From assembly GCA_025716815.1 (NCBI GenBank), contig JAIXMN010000001.1, forward strand, positions 682,001 to 746,000: DNA of 64,000 nucleotides, given 5' to 3'. The DNA comes from Dichotomocladium elegans (Eukaryota > Mucoromycota > Mucoromycetes > Mucorales > Lichtheimiaceae). Positions 13,721 to 24,500 of this stretch are shown here, one piece after another (the stretch's first letter is position 1; each line of letters starts with the position of its first letter). Made by a program: the position numbers and the translations under genes. The notes beneath the pieces were generated by a model. The model was not told the origin of the DNA. It made no database searches and was given only the letters and a program-made list of their open reading frames with translations.

Positions 13721-15157
13721 ATGTCTCTTGGCGTAAGTACTAACCCATCCACCCATCCATCCATCCATCCATCCGTTCATATTGAAAGTATACTTAAATG
13801 AAGCTTATAGACCATCAAGACCTACCCTGAAAATCCCCGCGTGGCAAAGGCCCAGATTGCCGTGAGTAGAACGAGATTGCACGACATCGTATCAGAGAGT
13901 CTTACCATTTTGGCGATATTAGGCTGCCTACGCTGGTGTCTCTTTCGACGTCAAGTCGTTTGACCTCACTAAGGATAGAGATGCCGCCTTCATGGCCAAG
14001 TTCCCCATGGGTAAGATCCCAGTTCTCGAGGGTAGCAAGGTCGACCTCTTCGAGTCCTCTGCCATCGCCTACTACGGTAAGAGCATAAGGAGAACTTAGT
14101 GCTAGCTTCAGAACCAATTCTCATTCTTTCCCTTTTGTTTTCCTTAGCTGCTGCCCAGCAGGAGAGCTCTGTCCTTGCCGGCACCAACGCTGTTGAGAAG
14201 GCTTTGGTCTTGCAGTGGATCCTTTTCTCTGAGAACGAGATCTCCGCCAACATCGGCAGCTGGATCTACCCTTTGCTTGGCTACCGCCCCTACATGAAGC
14301 CCAATGTCGATGCCGGCATTGAGAACACCAAGCGTGCCTTGGCTGCCTTGAACAGCATCTTGTTGACCAAGACTTACCTTGTTGGTGATGCCATCACCCT
14401 TGCTGATATTGCTGTTGTCACTGCTTTGGTTCCTGGATTCAAGCTCGTCTTTGACAAGGAATTCCGCTCGCAGTACAAGAATGTCCTCCGCTACTTCAAC
14501 ACTGTTGTTGCCCAGCCCCACTTCAAGGCTGCTCTTGGCGAGATCGCTCTATGCGAAACTCCCCTCAAATACACTCCTCCCAAGAAGGAGAAGAAGGAAA
14601 CCAAGAAGGAGGCTGCCCCCGCCCCCAAGAAGGAGGCCAAGAAGGAGGAGGCCAAGCCCGCTGCTGAAGAGGAGGCCAAGCCTGCCCCCAAGCCCAAGTC
14701 CAAGCTTGACTTGCTTCCCAAGAGCCCCTTCATCCTCGATGAGTGGAAGCGCATGTACAGCAACAACGACACCAGCGTCGCGATGAAGTGGTTCTGGGAG
14801 AACTTTGATTCCGAGGGCTGGTCGTTGTGGCGTGTTGACTACAAGTACAACGATGAGTTGACTTTGGTGTTCATGTCCAACAACTTGATCGGTGGCTTCT
14901 TCGCTCGTCTCGAACTTGCCCGCAAGTACGCTTTCGGCTCCATGGTTGTCTGCGGCACCAACAACAACAACACCATCTCTGGTTACTTCCTTGTCCGTGG
15001 TCAGGAGATCCCCGAGGAGGTCTCTTATGCTGCTGATTTCGAGTCCTACAACTTCGTCAAGATCGAGCCTTCGCAGTACGAGGAGAAGAAGGATGAGATC
15101 TACAAGTACATGGCCTGGGAGGTCGAGGGCTTCGCCGACGGCAAGATCTTCAAGTAA
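13721..15157 (+). CDS. Translation elongation factor eEF1B gamma subunit
   Basis: Four exons: 13721-13732, 13811-13861, 13923-14076, 14148-15157, giving 408 residues.  The first coding exon is only 12 nt (Met-Ser-Leu-Gly). The N-terminal half is a GST-like fold: MGKIPVLEG, FESSAIAYYAA, and DAITLADIAVVTALVPGF. A Lys/Ala/Glu-rich linker of about 60 residues follows. The C-terminal EF1G domain has FILDEWKRMYSNNDTSVAMK, GWSLWRVDYKYND, and SMVVCGTNNNNTISGYFLVR. It scaffolds the nucleotide-exchange complex that recharges eEF1A. Codon choice is strongly biased to C-ending codons, as expected for a highly expressed gene. The first intron contains a (CCAT)n microsatellite near 13745-13775. Confidence 0.97.
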
Positions 15158-15549
15158 ACGACACGAAATATCATCCAATAAAATATCACACAATATTTCC
15201 TGTTCGCTCTTGTAAAATGCATTCTTCACTGTTTTCTCTCCCAAGGATTATCGTTTTTAATCCTCTGAGTAGTACGTTTATTTTCAATCAAATTTGCGTC
15301 ATGCGATCATGGATATCACGCCATCAGTAGATCGTATTTGCGGTTCAATAGAGTCAATCTATCCGTGTGACAAGTCGAGCGGTTTGCTTGATGATGTTAG
15401 CACGTCGAGCCTAACGATTGCCACATACCAGGCTCTCCATCCACCAAGTGGAGAGTGGCCCAAGTATTTTTGCTTATCGCATCTTAACCCTGCGATAACA
15501 GGGCCAGAAAGTTCTTTAAAGGGGATTGCGGGAGTCAACCTTTGCGTTA
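15158..15549. other. Intergenic between eEF1B-gamma and the Fanzor relic
   Basis: Contains the eEF1B-gamma 3' UTR (AATAAAA at about 15176). From about 15290 the sequence lies just beyond the 3' end of the Fanzor relic, where a guide-RNA region would be expected in an intact element. No structure or terminal repeat could be assigned by eye. Confidence 0.4.
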
Positions 15550-17600
15550 GCAATGCGTTTTACAGGTTCGGCAAGACGCCAGGTCAGTTTCACCATCATC
15601 CTCGGACTTGGCACGTCGGAACCGTTCTGGAATTTGGCCATTGACCCGGAGGCTTAGGAGGATGTGTCTGAAGTTAAGCACAGCCGCTGTGTCTGGTTCC
15701 AAAGCCGCGGCCGGAACAATCCCGTAACCTCTTCCATGGACTTCAAACAATTTAGGTTTGTATACCTTAAAAGCCCATGGCATTTAACTTCAGGACGCTT
15801 TGCTCGCTGTCATGGTCGCGGATTGGGGACATGCTTGAAGGATTCCAGGTGGCTGGAGCACTCGTGGCAGGTCATGGAGGTGTGGTACTCGTCAATCAGA
15901 TAAACCCTGAACGCATGCCTCTTGAATATTTCCCACCAGCCCTTGCGGCGGATGGGCTCATGGTAACGGGCCACGGGTGTAGTCCAAATTCCCATGACAA
16001 GTATGGTGTCCCTTCCGAACCCGTGTCGTATCGTCCGCACTAATCCAGCATCGGTCTGTCTCTCGTTGATATAAGCAGAGACACGTAATTCCGATGGAGC
16101 GGATAGTTGTGCACCTCATGATCAGTAGTATATGGATCCATTTTTCGGGCTCGACGCTTCCCCCAGGCGTTCTTTGCTGGCCCATACTTTCTGTGCACGG
16201 GGTACATTGATACCGTGTCGGTAGTGGTGGTACTGCTATAAAAATTGCTGAGAAGTGACTATTCCCTTCCTCGGGCTTCGACAAAGAGCTTGTACCTGGC
16301 GGCATTGACGGTGGTGCGGGATATCTGCGCAAGCCTAGCATCGGCCTCGCGGATAACGTTTTCGTCATCATAACAATCCTTGGCAATGTCACGTATCTTC
16401 CGAAATCACATCATCCTTGTTTCTAGGGCCCGCTGGTTGCGCAGATACCAGTGTATTTTGAGGAGCTCGGGCGTGATCAACTTATGCATCCCATAAAGGA
16501 TATCGCGACCGCCTGGGCCTATGACAAGACATTATTCCTCAGTGTTTTTTTAATCCGTCTTGTGGGATGTCGTGAACATAGGAGCAATTTGCAGAATGAT
16601 CATGCTTGCTCTGCTTCCTCCGAGTGTCCTTGCTCCTCGTACCATCGTCATCAGCCCGATTTCGCTTGCCACTAAGTTTCCTCTTTTCGTCAGGAATCTT
16701 GAGTATGATTGATATATGTAGATACTCCATCCGTTTGTACAGTTCCTAAGAACCTTCTGCCATGCGTATCCTTAAATGCCTTGGATTTGAGGTCAAGTAC
16801 CCTCCCCCCCATGTCTTCTCGATCGACGGTGCCTGCCTTGATATATGCTGGCAGAGGATTCGCGTGTCGATGTGCGTGTGGGACGACACCCAAGAAGTTC
16901 GGCGAGGGAAGCACTGGATCGACTTTGCCCTTCCTGTCTCTCAGAATTTGAAGAGTTTATAGAAGGGATTGATAGACATCATCTTCTTCAAACGCATAAG
17001 TGTCACCGTACGCTTAGAATCGGTGACAGCTCAGCGAGGATGGGCTGGAGCTCGTGTTCATCCTTGTTAACCATTTTCTTGCGTAGATCTTCCTTTCGCT
17101 GACATACGTTCAACAGAGTGTGGATAGCGCGCCGGAAACACTTGTCAAATCGCAGCTGGACATTAGCTTTGTAGGCTGTCAGGATGTAAGTGTTTACACA
17201 GGTCGTCACCTGGGACATGTTGCGGTGTTGCCCAGGCTCAATGTCGGCAGACTTCGTGTAATCTTCAAGGTATCTCTGTATGAGCGTCCTAATGACCTTG
17301 GTCAGCGGTTTAACCTTCTCGCCCTTGCCATTTCCCGCAGTCCAGACTGAGTAATACTTCATAAAAGAATGCTTGACCGAGGGGCTCGCTGGGATTGAAG
17401 TCCCGGTTACGTTCCAGCTCGTGGAGGAGCATCCAGCGCGACAACTGGTATGTGTGAGTGGTAAGAAAGTGGGTAGTCTGCAACAACTTTTCCAGCGTCT
17501 CCTGGTACTCTTGTTTTCACCCAACAGATCTCAAAGAGGTCTTGATAACGCTGACCTTGCCTTCGGCCGTTATCGATCTAATAGTGGGCTTGGCAAGTAT
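15550..17600 (-). pseudogene. Decayed Fanzor-type (TnpB-like) RNA-guided nuclease
   Basis: Protein blocks read on the minus strand in the order expected for Mucoralean Fanzor proteins. N-terminal helical blocks near 17500-17010 include TTHFLTTHTYQLSRWMLLHE and FRRAIHTLLNVCQRKEDLRK. GTVQTDGVS is near 16730-16760. The RuvC-I region IGPGGRDILYGM is at about 16485-16526, and an arginine-rich helix at 16440-16265. The RuvC-II region FGRDTILVMG is followed by LIDEYHTSMTCHEC, half of the zinc ribbon, near 15860-16030. The RuvC-III region PDTAAVLNFRHI is near 15660-15700. The usual RuvC-I Asp (IDPG) is Gly here. In-frame stops lie at 16406-16408 and 16259-16261, with several frameshifts, and the second CxxC is lost. 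It cannot encode an active protein. Confidence 0.82.
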
Positions 17601-18423
17601 GTACGTACACGGTCCGGGATGTATTGAAGGAAAAGGAAAGAGCACCTCAGTCAATTTATATTTATGTCAATAGCTGTTAAATTCATTCAACTTTTAACAA
17701 TGGTTCTGTGGAACGTAGAGAAGCGTTTGCTGAGATTAAGTAAATAAGGCGCAAAAGGTATGCTGGGGTGGATCGAGATCAAAAATATTAGCTGCTGGCG
17801 ATCAGCCTGAGCATATCTTCAAAACAGAAGCTACTTGACAAATGATAACACTCATCCCGCCATTTTTGGTGATCGACCTTCTGCTGAGCATTCCTATGGG
17901 TTTATTATTAACAAAGAAATCATGAGTCCTCATACTGCGGTTTCCTTGGAATATACCAAAGCACATATAGTGCTCAATTCCATCCCTCTGCCAACAGGTT
18001 TGCCAGCTGAATGGTCGAGAAAAGTCCAATAGTGAGAAGTTTTTTGGTGCGCTTAGACAGCGGTCAATCACGTGACTTTGCTGGCTAGCTTATCGTCTTT
18101 GGCCCTTGTTGCTGATGTCCCACGATCGAATAAAAGAATACAACAATAAAAAACGCTAGTATTCAATATTGATTTTTCCCGGCAAGTTATTCGACAATAT
18201 GGGCGAAAAAGATAAAAAGACAAGGGATTATTTGCATGGTTGATTAACTTCCCGCGCATATCAGATGATTTTTATTGATGAAGGCTCTTCCTGTGTGGTC
18301 AACCAATGAGATACGTCATCATTGCCCTACCTGAATTTTGTTTACGAAATTTTCGGTCTTTGACGCCTATTATTTTTTTTTTCTCCCCCTTCACCGTAAT
18401 CCTCTCTTCTATTCTTTCCAACA
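17601..18423. other. Intergenic; promoter of the cytochrome oxidase subunit gene
   Basis: AT-rich with no recognisable gene. The last 60 bp are pyrimidine-rich (runs of T and CTCTTCT) directly before the ATG at 18424. Confidence 0.5.
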
Positions 18424-18899
18424 ATGTACGCCAACATGCTTGCTCGCTCTGCCATGCGCTCCCGTGTCGCTTCTCGCCAGGTCATGCGCTCGGACTTGTA
18501 CCACTTTGAGAACAGCCACGGCCAGGTGAGGAACATCGACAGCAGTTGAATTCTACTACTACATGGAGAAGAGGAAAAGGGAAGGCGCTTAACTGAATGG
18601 CTTATTTTCCCTTTTCCAGAACATTCCCTTCAAGACCACCAACCGTGCCGGTCTTGCCATCAAGATGACCTTGTACCTTGGCCTCGGCTTTGCTGCTCCC
18701 TTCATTGGTAACGTGGCATGAATAGCATTACAGCCTTTAGTATACGCGCTTGTCGTTTGCTCACGTGGAACTTTTTTGTGTTTTTATCTTCCTATTAGGT
18801 GCTGCCTGGCAATTGTAAGTTGTGAGGGGCGGTTATTATTTGTGAATCCTCACTCATATTTTTCTTCTCTCTTCTTCCAACAGCCACAAGGCCGGTTAA
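18424..18899 (+). CDS. Cytochrome c oxidase subunit of the VIIc/Cox8 type
   Basis: Four small exons: 18424-18525, 18620-18707, 18799-18814, 18884-18899, giving 73 residues. The leader (MYANMLARSAMRSRVASRQ) is basic and lacks acids, as in a mitochondrial presequence. It is followed by NIPFKTTNRAGLAIKMTLYL, a membrane helix ending GFAAPFIGAAWQF, and a short HKAG tail. This layout (PF-x-T motif, single helix, AAWQ) matches subunit VIIc/Cox8 of the inner-membrane complex IV. The last two exons are 16 nt each, and phases agree throughout (1, 2, then stop). No single open frame covers it, so automated calls would easily miss it. Confidence 0.87.
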
Positions 18900-19258
18900 G
18901 CAAATCCTTTACTCGTGCTATCCCCTTCTTGCTCTTTAATCGGAAAGAAAAAAATAGAGATGATTGCTCTCATTTTTTGTTTACAAGGTTAAACCAATAA
19001 ACGGCTACATTAATGCAAGCCCCCCTGTACATGTTTAAGAGTCTCTGATGCTTGCTCGACATGGCGCTATCCGAGCGTTCCAAAACGAGATGTACAATAG
19101 ACACGTATCTATACTATGTCGTCCCGTTCCGGCATGCCTTTTGATCATATCCTTTGATTGGGAAACATATACACTAAACAATGTGTAGGAAAGCGATAGC
19201 TGCTTTCTTGTACATGCGTATTTCAAATGCTTAGAGTAATACTGCAGCGTTTGTTATA
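18900..19258. other. Intergenic between cytochrome oxidase subunit and transposon copy 3
   Basis: The 3' UTR of the cytochrome oxidase gene (CCAATAAACGG near 18996) is followed by unassigned sequence. Confidence 0.5.
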
Positions 19259-20520
19259 CACTCTTTTTCAAAATCAAAGTCGCAGTCTGCCAGTTCTAAA
19301 GTCGCAGGATTGCAAAAATACAAATCGCATTTTGCCCAGAAATCTTTACGCGTGATGACAAATCGAATGTCACACACATACACGGAAAGATGTCCACAGA
19401 AAAAGAAGCTTACTCCCACACGCATTCCCCAGCGAAAGGATACAGACATTCGGATGAAAGAACCTGGGATCACGCGCAGTTACACAGCATAAACTGACCA
19501 AGACAAGGTCAGATTTTTCAAACGGATGTTTGAGAAGATCTTGAGTGCGTCAGCTGCTAGGTCTCCATATTCGTTTAGCCCAGCGATGGGCATTACAGTA
19601 CAAGAAGGGCCCTGACAGCATCTTTAAGAAACCTAACACGGGGGGACCGTTCGCGTATTCTCAATGAAGAGCATAAGCGCATTCTTTTAGAATGCGTTGA
19701 TGAAGACTGATCCATTGTTCTAGAGTAGCTGCTCCAACGATTTGAGGGTCTCAAAGCATCTAAAACGACGCTCCATCGATGTATGAAAAGGTATGCAACT
19801 TGTCATTAAAAAATGGTTCGGTTTCAGCCTATAGACAGGAATAATGCTGCGAAGATCCAAGAGCGCCTTGACTGAGTATGCAGATGGGATAGGACCGACA
19901 TCGACTTCAAAAACTGCGTTTTTTCTTTGATGAGTCTGGATTCCATATTAATATGAAATGCAGCATGGTGTGGTCCAAGAAAGGGACCCCTGGAGTGGTT
20001 ACAGTACCAAAGACAGCCACAATCGTGGGAGGAATCTCAGCATCAGGCATCATTCAATGTAGCTTGAGACTCCCGCAGCCACCAATCAAGAAAAGAAGAA
20101 TGCAGGTCAATCTGAAGTTGCGAGCAGAGGAACTGCAACTGAACATCATCTCAGCTTCCTTAAGGCAACAATGGACGAGATGGATAAGTATGAACATATG
20201 AAGGGCCATTAGTTGGTAATGGATAATGCACCTATCCATACGGCTTAGGATATATCTGAATACATCGAGTCTCGGGGATATCGATATGCTTATCTTCCAC
20301 CATACTCGCCTGAATTCAATTCTATTGAGCAGTTTTGGTCAGGGGTCAAGGGCAAAGTTAAATGCAATAGGTTCTTGGAAAGCGAGACGTTGATAACATA
20401 GATCTGCGAGGCATCCAACAGCTTAAAGGTGAGCGATTTCGAAGGTTTCGTTTCTCATTCTCATATGTGCTTAGTTAACTGCCGTAATGGGAACAACTGT
20501 GATCCGACTGCTCCTCCACC
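19259..20520 (+). mobile_element. Relic copy 3 of the IS630/Tc1-type DDE transposon (near full length)
   Basis: Starts after a TA at 19257-19258 with CACTCTTTTTCAAAATCAAA. Unlike copies 1 and 2 it keeps the middle of the transposase (helix-turn-helix and linker, about 19555-19840). The catalytic parts are FDESGFHINM, ISASGIIQCSLRLPQPP, VMDNAPIH and a C-terminal SIEQFW block near 20320, ending in a VSDFEGFVSHSH-type tail near 20460. Many stops and frameshifts are present (for example a TAG after the HYLVMDNAPIH region and another near 20398), so it is inactive. No 3' terminal repeat was found: the Fanzor fragment starts within 70 bp. Confidence 0.87.
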
Positions 20521-20584
20521 TTCGGAGCTGCTCCGGTTCTTGGGAGTACATCCCTGTCCCTTCTCTTCTTGATAATGGAGACTC

Positions 20585-21487
20585 CTACGCCATCCGTTTC
20601 AAGTGTACCACGAAATCGATGACCTCATCCCGTCCGCCAGGATAAGGAAATTTTTTGGTCCATGAGCGACCCAGAATGTTTTGCCATATGATTTTTGCGT
20701 CAATCATTATGTATGACGGAGACCATGACCGACGAAGAGGGAAACAGGCAAATGCAGGCAGCTGAAGTCGCTCAAAAAGGAGAGCGAGCTGGTAAAAGGC
20801 TGCCATATGTTGGATTGGATGATCCTTTGCATCGTGCTAGATACTATCGTTGTCAAAGGCGTGGGTACTAGTGTAGGCATCGAAAATTGGCCGGATGGCG
20901 TCGAAAGCTTCCTGAAGATAAGCTGGGTCGTCTGGGATGTCGTCTCTGGATACGTTTCGACGAGCTACAATCTACTTAAATGTTGTTGCGGGTGTAATGA
21001 TTGTCTCTCGGATGCGTTGTCTGATTTGTGTCGGGTCCAGAGCTTGGCCAATCAGCTGCTCTTCAAGCCCCTCTTTCCGCATTTGAATGTTATTGGTGTA
21101 AGCAGCAACGATCTTGGCGCCTTCGTAATTTGCACATTGCTGGGAGTATGGAAAGGATGGTCGTTCATAATTTGTATATAAGAGGTATGGCGTCGAGTAT
21201 TCATCAATCAGATTCCGGTATCGAGTCGTTTCCTTGCCACAGCCACGTCGTTTGTAATCGATCAATGCGAGCCAGACTTCAGCAAAGAATCTTTCGTTGA
21301 TAAAAGCCCTGATGTCAAAATTTTCATTGGCTTGGAACTCGTGGAGAAAAATGTATTTTGATAGTGCGTATGCATGCATTGTCGTTATATTCATCTTTTT
21401 TGTATTTTGCACGACATTTAAAGTACATTTGCGGATGTCCCATTCCCAGGAAACCAGAGGCCGTTGAGTTTGAAACAACCTCCGCAT
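20585..21487 (-). pseudogene. Truncated Fanzor-type protein, N-terminal half only
   Basis: Reads from 21487 down in one continuous frame, interrupted only by two TAG codons (20972-20974 and 20837-20839). Blocks include SWEWDIRKCTLNVVQNTK, ALSKYIFLHEFQ, FFAEVWLALIDYK, DDPAYLQEAFDAIRPIFDAY and ACFPLRRSWSPSYIMIDAKI. These resemble the helical N-terminal half of Mucoralean Fanzor proteins, of a subfamily different from the 15550-17600 copy. The RuvC motifs and zinc ribbon are absent: similarity stops about 65 bp from the end of transposon copy 3, which lies tail to tail with it. The assignment to Fanzor is by recalled pattern and is less certain than for the first relic. Confidence 0.6.
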
Positions 21488-21590
21488 GAGAACACAGAGC
21501 TGGTTCGCATAAGCTTATGAAGTCCCCACAGTCTGCCTACTGGCATCATTGCTTCCTTTTTTCTCTTTCTTTATTTACGTCAACGTTGCA

Positions 21591-24500
21591 ATGTCTAATG
21601 CATCATTTGATGATCAGCTTGCCCAGCTGCTTGAATTAGGATTTGACATTGAAGTCTGTCGAACCGCTCTTTTGCATAGAGGAAATGTTCAGTCCGCTAC
21701 TGATTGGTATCTGCTTTGCGTTTCCTTCTCCCTTCCAGCCGGGAGCGCTCATAATATTTTGATTGGGTCGGATTAGGATCCTCGGTCAATCCCTTTCCTC
21801 GCCTTCATCAAATCCCATTCTTCGCCTCGGGTCGGACGCGTTCGATCCTGCGACTTCAACATCGTTTTCACTACCACCAGCACTACCACAGCAGCAGCAG
21901 CAAGGCCAGCCAGCAGCAGCCGCAGAAGCACAGGTCAGGAAAAAGCACTTCCAAGGAAACGCATATATGAAGAGGAATAGCAAACTTAGACAGTAGCAAA
22001 CAATAGCAAGCCGTCAGCCGTCAACACAATACCAATGACGACGAAGAGCGGAGGAAGATGCGGGAGGAGTCGCACAAAATGGCTCTGCAGCTCAAACATG
22101 ATAAACAGATGAACGAGGAGGCAAGCATCCAAAGAAGAAAGACGGAATGCAGATAACATATTAGACGACGTTTTCTTTTTTGTACGACAGGCGCGGCTCC
22201 GGGCGTTAGCTCAGATAAAGGAGGATCGCGAGAAACAAAGGTTACTCCGAGGGACTGGTCCGTCTACGTCTTCGACACCAAAGTATCGTCCTCCCGCATT
22301 GTTGAGCGAGCGAGAAAACTTTCAGCAAAAAATCAAAATGCAGAAGCAATTAGACCGTGCGGTACGGTGAATTACGCTAAGTCATGCATATTCATATATA
22401 TATATATATATGTTCGTGCGTGCATCCATGCCGTTTGTTTGCTCATGGACTAAGCTTCTCTAACATAGGCAAGAGATCGTGTTCTAGATGATATTCGACG
22501 GGACCGTGAGGAAAGAAGACTTCAAGCTTCAAAAACTCACACCAAAAATTTAGAAGCTTCGTCGGCCTCAGCAGCTACTTTGTCGCCTGCTGCACCACCA
22601 CCATCACAGGAGCATAAGGAGAAGATGGCCCTTGTTCAATTTAGGCTTTCTGATGGATCATCAGTCAGACAGAAATTTGGTTCAGACGCCCCTCTGTCGC
22701 GGCTGTACGCGTATGCAAAAGAGAACGAAACGCGTATCGGTAAACAGCTCGCAGATCATGAGACCCTAGTGTTGATCTCGGTACATATATATATGTAATA
22801 AGAGAAAACTACAGATGGTCAGTGGGGTCTGACACTCGACTATGCTCCTCACAGGCCTTTCCTCGGCGAGAGTTCTCACAACAAGACCAAGAATTGACAG
22901 TAGAAGAAGCAGGTAAGGGGAAAGGTGACCAATGCCAGCAATACCACGACGGACGATTCATATATGTCCTGGATTATATTCAAGGCTTTCTTCCCAACGT
23001 TTCTTTGAACGTGTTACACCGATCAGCATTGGTATGTTACTTCTGTTCGAGAAGGCTAAATCAGCACGGCTAATAGATTTCACGCAGAATCCGGTACATC
23101 CTGAAGCAGACGAACGGATGGTGGAAGAGGTACGCATTATAGTCAATAAGGAGTATAAAACGATAAATGATGGTGTCTGAGAGTTATATACATTTTGAGC
23201 CAACGGATGCACCTGAGTCGGATATCGATATGGATGACAGCGTGCTTTCAGAAGACGTGGATGAAGACATACCCCATGCGCTCCACAATTTTCCTGCCAT
23301 CAATCCAGATCGCCCCGCAAATAATTCAAATTGGAACTGGGGCGAGGGCGGACATCGTTTAGTTGATAGGGACGAAGGGGCGGTAGCACAAGAGAGTGGT
23401 AGTCAGCAGCACGCTGAGCATGGTGAGCAGATACTGTAGCTAGATATATATTGCCTTGATGACTATAACGATTTCATTTTAAGCTGTCCGTCGTCATAAC
23501 GTGCTGTCCGCCATTGAACACCGTTCTGATGCACCCGACAACCAGTGGACAATTCCATCGCAGCAATCTGTAAACAGCAAAATTCGAGAGATAGAATCAT
23601 TGAGAGACATTTGTGCCAAGTCTGTCTCAGGCAAGTGCGGGAAGTGCATACGATGTGTTTCACATCATCAACTCGTGTTTGATCAGTGCTCTTGACGAAA
23701 CCAACTATGGAGGCCCAATCCCACCTGAGAAACTTGACGGGTGCATCGTCGAAAGTAGGAGAACTTCTACTGGAAAAGATGAAAGACACTCGAAGGCTTG
23801 AACGGTCGTCTTTGAAGAGACTAGCTAATAACTGGTATGCCCCGGCGTATTCTTTTTTTTTTGTAAAGAAAGGATCAGTATAACCAGAGTCTCTATATAA
23901 GCTATCTCCGGAATGTGTGCCTGGATTCATACGTCTATGCGACAGATTCGCTTCTCGCAGAGCTCGGCATGTCTATCTCGTCTAGCGTGATTAACCAACT
24001 AAGCCTAAAGGGGTGCGATGTGATTACCGACGCTGGGATACAGTGCCTGGAAGGTACTGTGATCATTAGGTATGCTGTGCGATCTTTGTTCCAATATATA
24101 TTATCATATAGGCCTCAGAAGCCTCGAGTATCTGGACATCAGTAACTGCAAAGTAACCGATAAAGGTCTGCGCAGCCTGACGCGTAAGTTCTTCCTTTAT
24201 ACATATGCGTATATATAACATAATGTCCACATTGGGTATGTGCAGCACTCACTGGAAGATCATTTCTATACAGAATTATCGCACCTCCGAACTCTCAACC
24301 TGTCCAAGACCAAAATTACTGACAGTGGTATCACGCATCTCGCTGTACATGCTCGATTCAAAGGCGTGCTTGAGACGCTACATGTCGACGGCTGCAAAGA
24401 AGTACAATCGAGCAACACGTTTGCTGTTTTGAACAGAGGTCAGCATTCCCAGCAACATCGCTTTCAGACTGAAACGTTTTGCTCACTGATGTAAAAAAAA

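Noticed and set aside
13745..13775. CCAT repeats in the first eEF1B-gamma intron, looked at as a possible array
   Set aside because: A plain microsatellite. No spaced direct repeats typical of CRISPR occur anywhere in the window, which is eukaryotic.
14549..15244. A 231-codon minus-strand frame over eEF1B-gamma
   Set aside because: It is a shadow caused by the strong codon bias of the highly expressed sense gene; composition is Leu/Val/Gly-rich with no family match.
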